A stretch of 64,000 nucleotides of DNA from Leptobrachium leishanense (GCA_009667805.1 CM019063.1:83913877-83977876), one strand, 5' to 3'; shown: positions 45,970 to 59,583, counted from the first letter of the stretch. The notes: generated by a model from the sequence alone, not told the origin. Numbers and translations are program-made.

Positions 45970-47010
45970 TGTAATGATAAATAAAATTAAAATTTAATTG
46001 CATTGATATTTTTTGTTAAACAAAACAGATATTAATAAACTCCTGAAAAAGAGGGAGTTGTGACAAATAATGTGTGTCTGCTTTTTAGAGGTTGCTAAAG
46101 AGTAAATAGCTGTCCTGTCCTTTTGTATTGCAAAATAAACCGTATAAGGATCTTTATCGTGACATTTTGGGAAAGTAGGATAAGAGTTTTTGTCTAGTAA
46201 AGCAGTGTTGCAGATTAATTTTGTAACCGATGAAGACGTGTTTTGGCACAGTAAAGTGTTAGTGTAGTCATCATGATGGGTTAATAGGGACAAACATGGC
46301 CTTGTAGCAGATACAAAGTAAATTTGGTCACAAAGATCAATGCCTCCTCCAAATGTTCTTCCTATTATAACCAATAATTGGTGTTGGTATTTAGCGGCAG
46401 ACGTTCATAAGCTTTGAGAAGTAGTTGTTTAAGAAAGCTGTCAGTGATATTGATCGCAGAAATAATTGGATATACGGTACATTTTAATTAAAGCATACGC
46501 TTAAATCCTTTATATTGATAATGTTATGAGAAAAGCCTGAAAAACTACAAAGTTGACCGAACATTTTAGGCGTGATGGCATTTTCAGTAAGTGACTTTTT
46601 CCTTTTGAGATCATTAGTGAGATTCATTCGTTTTAGATCTCTTAGACCCTTTATCAAGTGAGAAGATAGTTTTGATAAGACTTTCATAGGAATCGAAACA
46701 CCAATCTCGTTAACTACTTGCCAGAATTTCAAGCCTGTTCTTTACATTTATAACCTGTGAATTTTGCAGTACGAGCTATGAAATAAAGCTAGATCTGTAA
46801 CCGTTCAAATATAATACATTCAACATACAAATTATTGCATGGGAAAGCGATCCTTTTCTGTACGTGTATTTACATGCTTATGAAAAAAAATTCTACATAT
46901 CATGGTGGTAGATGTCAGGGGATTGTTGGCAGCCATGACCATACAGGATCCTACTCCTTTCAATTATTTGAGGGAAGATGACGTTTAAAATACAGATGTT
47001 TCCAAGAACA
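45970..47010. other. Intron sequence with two unrecognised minus-strand frames
   Basis: Minus-strand open frames 46732-46484 (82 aa) and 46374-45994 (126 aa) lie in AT-rich DNA. They carry protein-like composition (for example LIIGRTFGGGIDLCDQIYFV). No family is recognised, and no start context or splice signal supports a gene. They may be fragments of an old transposon. Confidence 0.25.
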
Positions 47011-47011
47011 A

Positions 47012-47628
47012 GACTTATTATTATTTTGATAAACGCCAACACATTCTACAGCGTTGTACAGAGGTACAATGGGTAACAAATCTATTTACAATACACCAAA
47101 CGGGCAAATTAATATTTCACAGATACAGCAGGAGATGACAGCCCTATTACCGTGGGAGCTTACAATCTAGATGGGTGGAGGGGGGGGAAACAGGAGGGGA
47201 GGACTGCAATGATGGGAATATAGTGAGATGAGGATGGTTATTGGGTTGGTTGGATGTTTATTATAGTAGTTGGATTCTCTAAACAAAAGTGTCTTTAGGG
47301 AGAGTTTAAAAGATGCCAGATTTAGGGATAGACTGATATTGCGAGGAAGCGAGTTCCATAGGTTTGGCACCACACGAGAAAAGTCCTGCATTCTGGCATG
47401 TGAGGTGGTGATGATGGAGGATGCCAGAATTAGATCGTTGTTGGATCTTAGGGAGTGGGCTGGGGTGTATTTAGTGAGGACAGGAAGTGGGAGTGGAATT
47501 AGTTATGGCTTTGTAGGTGACGGTGAGCAGTTCGAATTGAATTCTGCTGTGGTTCAGGAGTCAGTGTAGGAATTCGCAGAGAGGGGCAGCATAGACTGAG
47601 CAAGGGGTGAGTTGGATGAGCCGAGTCA
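47012..47628 (-). mobile_element. L2-clade LINE, 3' part, minus strand
   Basis: The same family as 7866-9505 but more diverged. The + strand begins 'ttattattattttgataaac' and 'tctacagcgttgtacagagg', and a minus-strand frame reads RVVPNLWNSLPRNISLSLNL. It is interrupted at about 47628 by the inverted-arm element. A short further piece resumes at about 50150. Confidence 0.7.
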
Positions 47629-48341
47629 ATGTACAAGTTGTAAAACGTAACCTTTATGTTGATAGTAAAATTGCAAGGTACTACATAGTAGAGGTAACTG
47701 AGCTGAACTTGGCTCAAAACATTGTATCCACTCGTGGATACAGGAGAGAAAGAAAAATAGACCACATCAAGAACAACAACAACAAAATGTCAAAACAAAA
47801 AAGGAAAAAACACAAAATCACATAGTAGATATGTATACGACGCACAAAAAGATAAAGTAAAATAAACCAATTTGCTCTCTTTTCTGTTCTGTAACCAGAT
47901 TATGCTTGTGCTCCCGATGGCGTTGTTCATACCGTGAAATGCGTAGAGCGACAATGCATTAACTATTATCCTTACTACTGGAAGCGATTTTACCCGCCAG
48001 ACACATCCATAAAAACTTCCATTTGCTATAAACCAGTTTGTTGGAGCGCTCACAGACAGATTAGAAAATCCACCCTTATACCATGGACAGGATCTTCTCT
48101 GAATTGCTTTGAACGCCTAACGAATATTTTGTAATCTCTCTAGTCCATCTTTACTATACCCACGGACCCCCGAAGACCCGTTTCTTTCTGATAGCTATTG
48201 AGTCAAATCCTCTGGGGTTATGGATTAGGAATACATCAGGATATAGCGGCTGCTATCCCCTGCCACCACACTTGTACTGGTGGGATTTTTTTAGACGCAT
48301 GTCAATACACTTTATTTTCGCATTTCTTAATTTCTTATATA

Positions 48342-49911
<1,570 letters not shown>

Positions 49912-50149
49912 TATAGCTACTTTTTGTGATTTTGTGTGTTTTTTTCCTTTTTTGTTGTTGATGTGCTTGTTGTAGTCTTTATATTTTCTTCTCCTGTATC
50001 CATGAGTGGATACAATGTTTTGAGCTATGTTTAGCTCAGGTACCTATACTATCTAATGTCTTGTAGTTTTAGTAACAATATAACGTTTATGTTTTATGAC
50101 TTGTACATTCTATCCCATACCTCAATTTCCCCCCCCCCCTTTTTACACC

Positions 50150-50265
50150 GAGCTTGTCTGCGTTCACTGTATCTCCAGCTCTAGAGGAGAGAATTTGAAG
50201 GAGCTCAGTCTTGGACATAGTGATCTTCAGGTAGTACGAGGCCTGATAGACAATGTTGGGTCTGT
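50150..50265 (-). mobile_element. L2 fragment, continuation of 47012-47628
   Basis: 'ggagctcagtcttggacata' and 'tgatcttcaggtagtacgag' match the internal L2 sequence at about 8785-8835. About 300 bp present in the copy at 7866-9505 are missing between the two pieces. Confidence 0.6.
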
Positions 50266-50551
50266 TCATTCACCCGCTTCCCTCTTGCCCTACACAACCT
50301 TCGTAACGATTGACCATTTAAGAGAGAGGGATGTGGAATGCTTTGAGAAACTGCTCCCCCCCCGTTTATTTTTTTCCTATATTGTTCCCTCACCCCCTCA
50401 ATACTTGATGCACTGCTCCACCTCTTTCTTTTCTCTATCATTATTTTTCTCTATCCTTCCTTTATGTGTTCTTTACTGGTGACTCTTATACTATACCTGC
50501 TGGTTTGGCACATTGATAGTTGATACATACCATATAGCTTGAATAAACGAA

Positions 50552-50728
50552 CAGGTATATTCAAAGAAAGGTGAAACCGAGGAGAATGACTGGAGAAGTG
50601 AAAATACTAGGTCAAAATGGCCAAACCAGAAAAATTCTCCCATTTATCTCACTTTTGCTATTTGGTCTAGATTGTTCTCTTCTCTTCTGTCAATTTTCCT
50701 GATTTTCACCGTTCTTTGAATAGACCTG
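50552..50728. mobile_element. Palindromic MITE, sister of 19226-19406
   Basis: The ends 'caggtatattcaaag' and 'ctttgaatagacctg', with TA on the right and a mutated left flank. It shares the central 'aaaattctcccatttatctc' with the copy at 19226 in inverted orientation. Confidence 0.7.
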
Positions 50729-51164
50729 TAAATGTACAACTTCTAAGTGTAACAAACCCATTGAACATCTGATATATCTTATAACCCTGCTACTTACTTT
50801 TACCTACCATGCCGATCAACTACATTTGCTTTGAACATTTTGTAACTTATCGCCATGCTCATACTTCTGTATTCGTATGTATGATTTGCCTTTTCTTATT
50901 GATTTAAGCAGCTATCTTAATAAAGTATAAGATTGTGATGCGTGCTGTTGGCTTTTAGGAACACTCTACCCTAAAATGAACCCCCTTTTTTCCCATTAAT
51001 AATTGTGCAGCATCATAAATAAAAACTTTAATCTGAAAATATAATTGTGCAGCTTTTTTTTAATATCAACTTGTTAGGTGGTTGAAATACTTACCCTTTG
51101 TCCAGCAGCGCTAGGTTTCCTGATCAATCAACTGGACAATCCAATTCAGCCACGCACAGATTTG

Positions 51165-51396
51165 GCTGCTTTGAATTCCGACATGCATTATTTTACTGAG
51201 AGGGTGGTGGATACATGGAACAGCCTTCCAGTTGAAGTGGTAGAGGCCAAAACAGTATTTGAATTTAAGCAGGCATGGGATAGGCATAAGGCTATCCTAA
51301 ACAAAAGATAAATCCAGGTAAAGTATCCATGTAATTGGGCAGACTAGATGGGCCGAAAAGGTTCTTATCTGCCAACATTTTTCTATGTTTCTATGC
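51165..51396 (+). mobile_element. LINE 3' end with TCTATGTT tail
   Basis: It translates to FTERVVDTWNSLPVEVVEAK and TVFEFKQAWDRH, a LINE reverse-transcriptase C-terminus. 'gactagatgggccgaaaagg' and the short tandem end 'ttctatgtttctatg' follow. A different LINE family from L2. Confidence 0.7.
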
Positions 51397-51489
51397 TAAA
51401 ATTTGTCTCCTTTGAATTTAGCCATGCCCGGATTTGGCCGCTCCAAATTTGGCCGCACTTCTATCCAAATGCACTTGAATTCGGTCTTA

Positions 51490-51905
51490 CTCTCACCAAC
51501 TAAAAAAGCTGGACAGAGTGACTAGCGTGTCCCTTTGTAATGGTTGGTGGGGTGGTCTGAGCCCAGTAATGCAGTGGTTCACAGAGATACAGACAGGAGG
51601 GACCAGTATTCTTGGAGACAGTGGAATGTACCTTGGGGTGGCAGACAGGACACAGGGGGGACTCCAGGCAAGGTACAAGTGGATGTTCCAATAGAATGGT
51701 CAGGACGGTCCGTTGGTCAGAGGCTGGCAGAAGGCGGTTATCGATTGGCAAAGCAGGGGGTCTGGTACACAGGATGTCAATAGGTATTCAGGGAGCTTCA
51801 GGAGGGTCAGACTGGTTAGGAACACAGCTAAGACGTTAATGCTGAAGCATTGCTGGGTGGAAGGAGCAGACCTTTATTTCAGCAGCAAGTTGTGGTGTGT
51901 GTAAG
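51490..51905 (-). repeat. LTR-like GC-rich fragment
   Basis: Purine-rich text resembling the antisense of frog Gypsy LTRs ('gtcaggacggtccgttgg', 'cagaaggcggttatcg'). No second copy is available to set its ends. Confidence 0.3.
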
Positions 51906-51912
51906 GTGCTTA

Positions 51913-52331
51913 AGCTGGAGTCAGACGAACGCAGTGCGAACGTGCGTTGAGCCGCACTTTATTACGACCGTAGTAGCGTCCAATGACGGGCAATATACGA
52001 AGTACGGCCGCACGAAAGTTTGGCCCGCAACGCAAACGAATGCATTTTTTTCGAGAACGTCGAACTGCTAGTACTGAGGCACAGAGTGCGCTGTGTCGGC
52101 ATAGCAGCGAGTGTGCGTGATTAGGAGACGTCAGACGCTGCACCATGTCCGGCCTACATAACGTCCAGAGACGCAAACTTTTACTCAGATTTCTCTTTTT
52201 TTTCTAGCTCCTTCAAAAATCATTGCCGTAACTGCGCACCGTATGACCGCTATTACGTCTTCTGTGAAAAAGTGCGTCTGGACGCACTTTTTGACGGTAG
52301 ACATGAAAAATGCATTCGTCTGACCCTAGCC
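51913..52331. mobile_element. Harbinger-like MITE, copy 3
   Basis: The ends 'gctggagtcagac' (mutated) and 'gtctgaccctagcc', with TTA at 51910-51912 and 52332-52334. The interior matches 23294-23718 in the same orientation, with one small insertion near 52180-52215. Confidence 0.75.
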
Positions 52332-52433
52332 TTAACTTTTTGTGTACCAGAGAGCAGTGCTGAGCATGGGGCAGCACTTTACATGTGCTGCCTGAGCACG
52401 GTGCAGTTAGCAGCGTGGGCATGACACCCTTTA

Positions 52434-52681
52434 GGCCCCCGGCACACGAGCGTATTTATGGCTCAAATGCGCCCGCACTTCCCTGCGTCCGTGGGGTTTT
52501 GATGGGGAAGGTCCTCCACCGGATGTGAAAAAGCCCTCCCCATCAAAAAGCTAAACGGACGCTGACAGGATACAAAGCGCGATTCTCCATAGGAGGATCG
52601 CGCTTTGTACGGTGAGCGCAGAGAGTGGAAGGAACGTCCACTTTTACGGACGTTCCTTCCTCTGCTCGTGTGCCGCCAGCC
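52434..52681. mobile_element. Second TTA-flanked MITE family, 248 bp
   Basis: The ends 'ggcccccggcacacgagc' and the inverse 'gctcgtgtgccgccagcc', with TTA at 52431-52433 and 52682-52684. It contains hairpins 'acaaagcgcgat' / 'atcgcgctttgt' and 'ggaacgtcc' / 'ggacgttcc'. No coding sequence. Confidence 0.78.
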
Positions 52682-52788
52682 TTAAGCACATTGTATTTGC
52701 CTCTATTTGTGACTTTGATGAAGATGACCAACAAATACCAAAAGGTTCACATAATTTTTCTTAATACTGTATTTGATTTCCTTGCATA

Positions 52789-54411
52789 CAGTCAGGTCCA
52801 GAAATATTGGGACATCGACACAATTCTAACATCTTTGGCTCTTTACACCAACACAATGGAGTTGGAATGAAACAAACACAATGTGCTTTAACTGCAGACT
52901 GTCAGCTTTAATTTGAGGGTATGTACATCCAACTCAGGTGAACGGTGTTGGACTTACAGCAGTTTGCAGATGTGCCTCCCACTTGTTAAGGGACCAAAGG
53001 TAATGGGACAGAATAATAATACTTGGTTGCAAATCCTTTGCAGTCAATCACACGGCCTGAAGTCTGGAACGCATAGACATCACCAGACGCTGGGTTTCAT
53101 CCCTGGGGATGCTCTGCCAGGCCTCTACTGCAACTGTCTTCAGTTCCTGCTTGTTCTTGGGGCATTTTCCCTTCAGTTTTGTCTTCAGCAAGTGAAATGC
53201 ATGCTCAATGGGATTCAGGGCAGGTTATTGACTTGGCCATTGCATAACATTCCACTTCTGTCCCTTCAAAAACTCTTTGGTTGCTTTTGCAGTATGCTTT
53301 GAGTCATTGTCCATCTGCACTGTGAAGCGCCGTCCAATGAGTTCTGAAGCATTTGGCTGAATGTGAGCAGATAATATTGCCCGAAACACTTCAGAATTCA
53401 TCCTGCTGCTTTTGTCAGCAGTCACATCATCAATAAATACAAGAGAACCAGTTCCATTGGCAGCCATACAAGCCCACGCCATGACACTACCACCACGATG
53501 CTTCACTGATGAGGTGGTATGCTTAGGATCATGAGCAGTTCCTTTCCTTCTCCATACTCTTCTCTTCCCATCACTCTGGTACAAGTTGATCTTGGTCTCA
53601 TCTGTCCATAGGATCTTGTTCCAGAACTGTGAAGGCTTTGTTAGGTGTTGTTTGGCAAACTCTAATCTGGCCTTCCTGTTTTTGAGGCTCACCAATGGAT
53701 TACATCTTGTGGTGAACCCTCTGTATTCACTCTGGTGAAGTCTTCTCTTGATTGTTGAATTTGACACATACACCTACCTCCTGGAGAATGTTCTTGATCT
53801 GGCCAACTGTTGTGAAGGGTGTTTTCTTCACCAGGGAAAGAATTCTTTGGTCATCCACCACAGTTGTTTTCCATGGTCTCCCGGGTCTTTTGGTGTTGCT
53901 GAGCTCACCAGTGCGTTCCTTCTTTTTGAGAATGTTCCAAACAGTTGTTTTGGCCACGCCTAATGTTCTTGCTATCTCTCTGATGGGTTTGTTTTGTTTC
54001 TTCAGCCTAATGATTGCTTGCTTCACTGATAGTGACAGCTCTTTGGATCTCATCTTGAGAGTTGACAGCAACAGATTCCAAATGCAAATAGCACACTTGA
54101 AATTAACTCTGGGCCTTTTATCTGCACATTGTAATTGGGGTAATGAGGGAATATCACACACCTGGCCATGGAACAGCTGAGAAGCAAATTGTCCCATTAT
54201 CTTTGGTCCCTTAACAAGTGGGAGGCACATCTGCAAACTGCTGTAAGTCCTACACCGTTCACCTGAGTTGGATGTACATACCCTCAAATTAAAGCTGACA
54301 GTCTGCAGTTAAAGCACATTGTGTTTGTTTCATTACAACTCCATTGTGGTGGTGTATAGAGCCAAATATGTTAGAATTGTGTCGATGTCCCAATATTTCT
54401 GGATCTGACTG
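52789..54411 (-). mobile_element. Tc1 family A, copy 3
   Basis: The ends 'cagtcaggtccagaaatatt' and the inverse at 54411, with TA on both sides (52787-52788, 54412-54413). 1623 bp, same orientation as copy 1. Confidence 0.92.
53021..54053 (-). pseudogene. Tc1 family A transposase, broken
   Basis: It starts MRSKELSLSVKQAIIRLKKQ at 54053 and is open through the helix-turn-helix and VDDQRILSLVKKTPFTTVGQ to about 53760, where a short deletion shifts frame. The frame 53773-53225 then holds WTDETKIN and DNDSKHT (normally DNDPKHT). A TAA replaces the Ser codon before PDLNPIE, and the Asp there reads Ala. At the 3' end about 24 bp, including the normal stop, are deleted between short TATTA-like repeats. 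Inactive. Confidence 0.88.
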
Positions 54412-54737
54412 TATATCAGAGCCTTGTCTTGTGATGTGATCATGTTCTATACCTGGCGCACGGAGTGTGTATAGGCAGGCTGTCATTTTAGAATTATTAA
54501 TTGCAATTATTTTTTATAGCGTTGAGTATCACTATAGGATTTTGGAGCTAATCAAGTCATCAGTCTTTTGAAATGTCTGAAGGGGTACTTACAGCACATT
54601 TAGAAGAAGCTGTTGTCCAATCTATAAATAAAATAACTCTATAGGGCAAGTGCAGCAGAAACATGTTGGCAATAGATCAAGCTTTGATGGTGTTTGGTAG
54701 TTACGTTAAATATTTTATGCTTCCATTTTCTTTCCAG

Positions 54738-54925
54738 TGCTCCCCTCAGGAGTTTTTTGTGATAGTCAGTACTTTGTGCTCGTTGGGCGATCATGTCGAA
54801 GCACTGATTCCTGCCATCAAATCCCAAATCAAATCCACTTTGTTGCAAAAGATTTTCCTTGAAATTCCACCTATGCTGAGCTCCACACGCACATTCGCCA
54901 AGGTTTTGAATGAAGACGCTGCAAA
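54738..54925 (+). CDS. msh3: msh3 exon (core domain, lever)
   Basis: A 188-bp exon reading CSPQEFFVIVSTLCSLGDHV, EALIPAIKSQIKSTLLQKIF and LEIPPMLSSTRTFAKVLNED, AAK. It follows YHKK of the previous exon directly, giving the vertebrate MSH3 order 'YHKKCS.QEFF'. The acceptor is tttctttccag and the donor gtaagt. It ends after two bases of a Lys codon finished by G55035. The helical, weakly conserved sequence fits the lever. No stop or frame problem is seen. Confidence 0.92.
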
Positions 54926-55034
54926 GTAAGTACGATCAGAACACTGCCGAAACCCTTACTCTGCATTTTGGAAACAAAATACCTTCTGTGGTTATGAATT
55001 AACATGCCACGTAGTAAATGTGTTCCTTTTATAG

Positions 55035-55203
55035 GAAGGGAAATAAAATGGAACTGTTCAAGGACCTCACAGATTTTCCAGTCTTAAAGCAGAGAAAGTT
55101 GGAGATCGAGCAAGTGATTTCACAGATTCACGGCCACCTGTCAGAGATCCGTAAAACATTGAGGAACCCTTCAGTATGTTACACATTGGTATTTGGACAA
55201 GAG
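55035..55203 (+). CDS. msh3: msh3 exon (lever to clamp)
   Basis: A 169-bp exon. G55035 completes Lys, then 56 codons read KGNKMELFKDLTDFPVLKQR, KLEIEQVISQIHGHLSEIRK and TLRNPSVCYTLVFGQE. 'ELFKDL.DFP..K.RK.EI..VI..I..HL.EIRK' is the MSH3 pattern leading into the clamp domain that grips DNA behind the mismatch. The acceptor is ttttatag and the donor gtaata. It ends on a codon boundary. The preceding intron is only 109 bp. The next MSH3 segment (FMIEI-like) and the ATPase exons are not in the remaining 8.8 kb. Confidence 0.92.
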
Positions 55204-55472
55204 GTAATAAGTGTTATTCAGTTGTCTTCAGTTACCTGACCTTTTGTGTTCTCTAAGCTTCAGGGCTTTGAAACCCGAAAAAACTCCTCATCTTAATGAT
55301 ATTTCGTTTTCTGCAGGCTCTAGCTTTTTGCTATGAGAAAGTGATCACACTACATGAAATTATGTGGTAAATTTTTCTCATGGTTTCTTATAAATTGCCA
55401 TTGTTACTTCTGAAAGCTTTCTGTCTCAAATACTTATATCCTCACCTTATACAAATTTCAAACCATTTTGGT

Positions 55473-55654
55473 CAGTGTTTCCCAAACCTGTCTTCCGGAC
55501 CCTCAACCAGGCCAGATTTTGCAGATCACCTTGGGGAAATACAGACTGAATCCTGCAAGCACTGAGCAGCAAATCATATCACCTGTGCTGTGCTTCAGAT
55601 ATCTGTCAAACCTGGCGAAGCGGAGGGTCCTGAGGACAGGTTTGGGAAACACTG
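55473..55654. mobile_element. hAT MITE, 182 bp, perfect 8-bp TSD
   Basis: The ends 'cagtgtttcccaaacctgtc' and the exact inverse at 55654 are flanked by attttggt on both sides (55465-55472 and 55655-55662). A textbook hAT signature. Its clean ends suggest it is younger than the related fragment at 28270-28450. Confidence 0.9.
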
Positions 55655-55714
55655 ATTTTGGTACTAGAGAGGTCTAAATTGATTCTTGTCCTCTGACCAA
55701 CCCATAGGTCTAGC

Positions 55715-55875
55715 TATGGTCTGCTGCTTGATAAAGACTGGCTACAGCCGAAATGTTGCTGATGCCCAAAAAACAAATACTGCGGTTTATGTTTTGTGTG
55801 CCAGGGAACTTCTGTCTGTATCTGGCTGCCCGAGGAACCATAAGTACCCATTCTTAAGGGTTTTATCATGTACCT
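55715..55875 (+). mobile_element. Penelope-like terminal fragment with hammerhead remnant
   Basis: 'cttgataaagactggctaca' then 'gccgaaatgttgctg' keeps a GGCT-ACA-GCC stem followed by GAAA. The upstream core is TTGATAAA instead of CTGATGA. Only the end is present. Confidence 0.4.
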
Positions 55876-56709
55876 ATTGAAGTGACTGTTGTGTGCACTG
55901 CCATTTTGAAATACTGTAAATATGGTCTGCTGGCACTCGCATTTACCTCTGTATTGGGTATCGACAACTGTGACACCCCAAATGTACTGGAAATTGTTGT
56001 GAAGAGAAATTGTTGGCAAGTCCAAATTAATAGCCCTTTTGAGACAAAACCATTTAGGCATAGAGCCGATTGCGATTATCTGCAGCCTTTCAGACTGATA
56101 GCCAATATTTGGTGCTGATATTTTGTACACTTAAAATTGTGGACAAAAATACAGATTTTTTTTACACAAATCAACATTCTACCCTTAACTGAACATGTTT
56201 AGTAACGTTTTAAGCATTGTACCATGCCCTTTCTATTTACTTAATAATGCCAATCTCACTGTCATAATAACCCCATAACGCAAAAGATCTTACATTCTAA
56301 TATGGGAAACGTCCATATTTCATTTTATTTTTACAAACAACATGATCATGTTTGATATCAATGGAAAGGCCAGACTCCTTGCATCACCTCTACAGGAAAT
56401 TTGCTGTCAGATGGGGGTGGGGGCATGCATGATAACATCAAAGGGAGGGGATGGGGATCTCACAGCAAAGATTTCAACTTGCTGTGGGCGAAGTCCGAGA
56501 TCGGCACCAAACTGTGGGATTTTTCGTGCCACAGCTGCAGTAAGCCACTTTGGCACGCTATAAACAATATTGGTAAATAAAAGTCCAATGGCAATTATCG
56601 GTAATTTGCCAAATAAAGGCCCCGATAATTGGCAAAACCGATAATCTGTCTATTCCTAGAACCAATGCCATTAAACCCCCATACCACCACCTCTTTTGTA
56701 TATAACATT
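55876..56709. other. Intron sequence with piggyBac-type remnant
   Basis: At 56345-56400 'gatatcaatggaaaggccag' matches one arm of the GGAAAGG hairpin found in the piggyBac-type MITEs. Otherwise no feature was recognised. Confidence 0.4.
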
Positions 56710-57140
56710 TGTTACAGATCCTGGTACCCCAGGCACCCCTTTCCACTGAACCCAGGAGGTATTCGTACTCCCCCAACAGAATAGCTGACCGTGAGATGTG
56801 TCCGTGCAGATTGAACACCAATTGCAGAATGCCTTTAATCAGAGCTTTTTCAGTTACAGACATTCAACGTAAAAAACACACACCCCTGCGTTGCTCTACA
56901 CCACATCCTCCCAAAACCTCCCCCCTCCCCACAAACACAAACACACCCTAGTCTTTTAACAAAGGAAACTGATAGAGTTCTGGTTACAGCCAGACCTGGG
57001 GGAGGTGGTGTAAGCATGGCAAATGGTTACAGATTACACATGGCGAAAAACAACAGTATTTCACACAACACTAAATACAGAGCAAAGATATGTAAGGAAA
57101 TATAAATGCAAATAAACATTGGGGCGGCCGTTCCGTCACA
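56710..57140 (-). mobile_element. LTR of a minus-strand retrotransposon
   Basis: On the minus strand the 431-bp segment begins TGTGACGGAACGG at 57140 and ends GATCTGTAACA at 56710. Immediately upstream is a purine tract (AAGGGGGGAGATA), as expected of the polypurine tract before a 3' LTR. An ATTAAA-type signal lies near 56835. The 5' LTR is not in the window; the element is cut on its upstream side by the piggyBac-like element at 59613. Confidence 0.6.
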
Positions 57141-57630
57141 TATCTCCCCCCTTCCAGATCATCAAGGCGAGCTTAGATCCCAGCGGATCGCTTGCCACTT
57201 ACAAGACCTCTCCCTCTGTACCTTTGCTGCACCATTTGTAAAGTTCCAGGGTGCTGGCGCACAAGCACTGTTGGCGGGGTATTCTCATTCACTGGGCCCA
57301 TAAACGTGGGGTAAGACGCAGGCCACTTCTCTTGTCCAGTGCCTCCAAGGATTCACTGCAGCAGTGTGCACCAGGTAAAACGCCATTATAGTACAAAGAG
57401 AAAAAATGGTTGTTAGTGGGCACACTGGGCCTCCTTCCCACATTTATTTTTCTCCAGGATATTTCTGCAGACACAGGACAAGAAAGTCAGCATTTACAGT
57501 CCCCAGTCTCTCCTTTTGCAGATGCCCCCCTCCCAAACATTCAAAAGGAGCCCACCTCAAAGCAATTCCCTCAATCCCCAAGGGTGCACTTCTTCCTGGG
57601 ACGAGGAACTAAGTAGCCTCATCCAGGTGG

Positions 57631-59583
57631 TCACTCACCGGTCCCACTGGTATCCTGGGCAAGTGGGAAGTGGTCCTCTCTCTGGTGGCATCTTCGTTGG
57701 GGTGGAGTGCTGGGGGTCTCCATCTTACTCGATGAGCCAGCACACTCGGTTATCAACACAGCGTCCGGCTCTAACAGCACGGGGTACACTCGCCACTGGG
57801 TAACAAGGCTGACTGCCTCCTCTCCCTGATGCATGCTCTGCACTGCTGCTGGCTCCTCACCTGGAGCCGTGTTAAGCTCCGCTGGCAATGTGAGGCTGTT
57901 CTCTTTTCCCAGCCACTCTGTCCGGTGTAACTCCTCACCGACAGCATGCCGCCTAACGATCTCTGCATTCAGCTGTACCACTAGCCGCACGGTCCTTGCT
58001 TCCAGTTCAGCAACTGATGCCTGCAGCTTGGCCTGGATCTGGTGATACCACACGGCCTCTTATTTTCCAGCTGTAGGTGAGCAATGTGCAGTATACTTGA
58101 TTGTTGCAGCTGCTCACCAATACTGTGGCGGTGCTCTTGAAGCTCTTGATGGGCCTTCTCAAGCAGCTGGGCCTTGCTTTGCTCTGCCTCCCTGTCTGCT
58201 CTCAGCTGGTCATTTAGCAGTCTGGCCTTCTTAAGATCCTTGCTTACTCGCTCAGCATTGCTCTGTTTGGCTCTATAATCTGGGATTCCAGGAGACACCA
58301 TTCCCCCAAGGCTGCCTGGACTTTTAACCTCCCTGGCGGTATTCCCGAGTGTGACTCAGGGTTAAATTTCGCTACCGCGAACAGTAACCCCAAGCCACAC
58401 TCGGGCTGCATACTCACCTCCTCCTGCGCTCCCTCTCTGTCCCCCGCAATGTGATCGCGGCGACTTGCTTCCTGGTAACGCTCCCTGCGAGTCACATGAT
58501 GCAGGGGGTGGGACCAGGCAGCAAACTGAAAAAAATATATAATACACTGTATTCCAATGTAAAATTACATGAACGGTCACTGCTCATGAACAGCCACTAG
58601 GTGGCACTACAGGATAAGAAACAGACCATACATAGTCTCACCCTTGTTTTCAGACAGATTTCAGTGGTTTTTGTTTTATTTTATTGAATATAATTTATTA
58701 GCATTATTTTGGATAATTATTTTTGGGATAATAAATTATGTCGTGTTTCAAACTTTATTGGACTCAGTGTATTTACTATTTATTTATTTTATTTATGTAT
58801 TTATATATTTATTTATTTATAAAGGATTTTACCAGTAAGGATTCTTGCTTGCACGGATTTCAGTGCCTGATTCCTAATTATTACAGGCTAACTATGTACA
58901 CAAACACGTTTCCTTTAAAAAAAAATTGAGACGCTTTTAAACACAAAATTTTTAAAAAATTAGACCGCCAGGGAGGTTAAAATGCCAATGGCCATGGCCT
59001 CCTCTTGCTCTTGAGCAGCATTATCTTTGGCTCGCTCAGCAACTGTAAGTCTCGTAAGCCAGTTATCTTCATCTCCAGGCGCTGTACATTCCCCTCTGCA
59101 GCATCTCAAGATAGTCTCACCTCATCCAGCTCTCTCTGGCCAACTTGCAGCTGATCCTGTAGCCGGTGCAATTGCAGGCCAATCTCTTTCTCGCTCTGGG
59201 TGGCAGAGTCTACCCCTCCGCTTCTTTTTTTAGTCTTACTTGTGGATGGTGGGTTGACGATCATGGTTGGCTCTGAGGCATATTTTATCTGGGTCTCGGC
59301 GTTGTCAGAAGCCGATGCTTCCAACATTCCTGCTCTCTGTCAATCCAGGTCTGTAGACCCCCACTGGGTGTATGGTGTAGTAGTACCCTGCCAGTTCTCC
59401 TCCTGGCTGCAATTGTTCTCGGGTTCGATCCAGACCAAGAATTTGCCCTGTTACACTCCACATCCTGAGTACCAATCTTTTCCTTCGCCAGCACAGCTCC
59501 TCCTGTAGCGATCTCCTCCATGCCATCGTCGGCCTCTGCAAACGACCTGAGAGCCTGGTACTGGACTTTACAGGCTGTGGCAC
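57631..59583 (-). pseudogene. Coiled-coil protein gene inside the LTR element, interrupted
   Basis: The internal region of the minus-strand LTR element encodes a long heptad-type coiled coil. Pieces in minus order are TQSEKEIGLQLHRLQDQLQV with GQRELDEVRL (near 59200-59106), ERAKDNAAQEQEEAMAIG (59050-58981), DLKKARLLNDQLRADREAEQ with LLEKAHQELQEH (58240-58120), and QIQAKLQASVAELEARTVRL with VVQLNAE (58040-57950). Frames change near 59106 and 58045, and the piggyBac-type MITE at 58328-58976 splits it. The protein family is not recognised. It could be a structural gag-like protein of the element or a captured cellular coiled-coil gene. No reverse transcriptase, protease or zinc knuckle is seen between here and the LTR. 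Confidence 0.5.
58328..58976. mobile_element. piggyBac-type MITE, ends CCTCCCTGGCGG
   Basis: TTAA at 58324-58327 and 58977-58980. The ends 'cctccctggcggta' and the inverse 'accgccagggagg'. It interrupts the coiled-coil frame. Inside, 58795-58845 contains (TTTA)n and a fragment of the CR1-like LINE tail ('ataaaggattttaccagtaa'). Confidence 0.82.
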
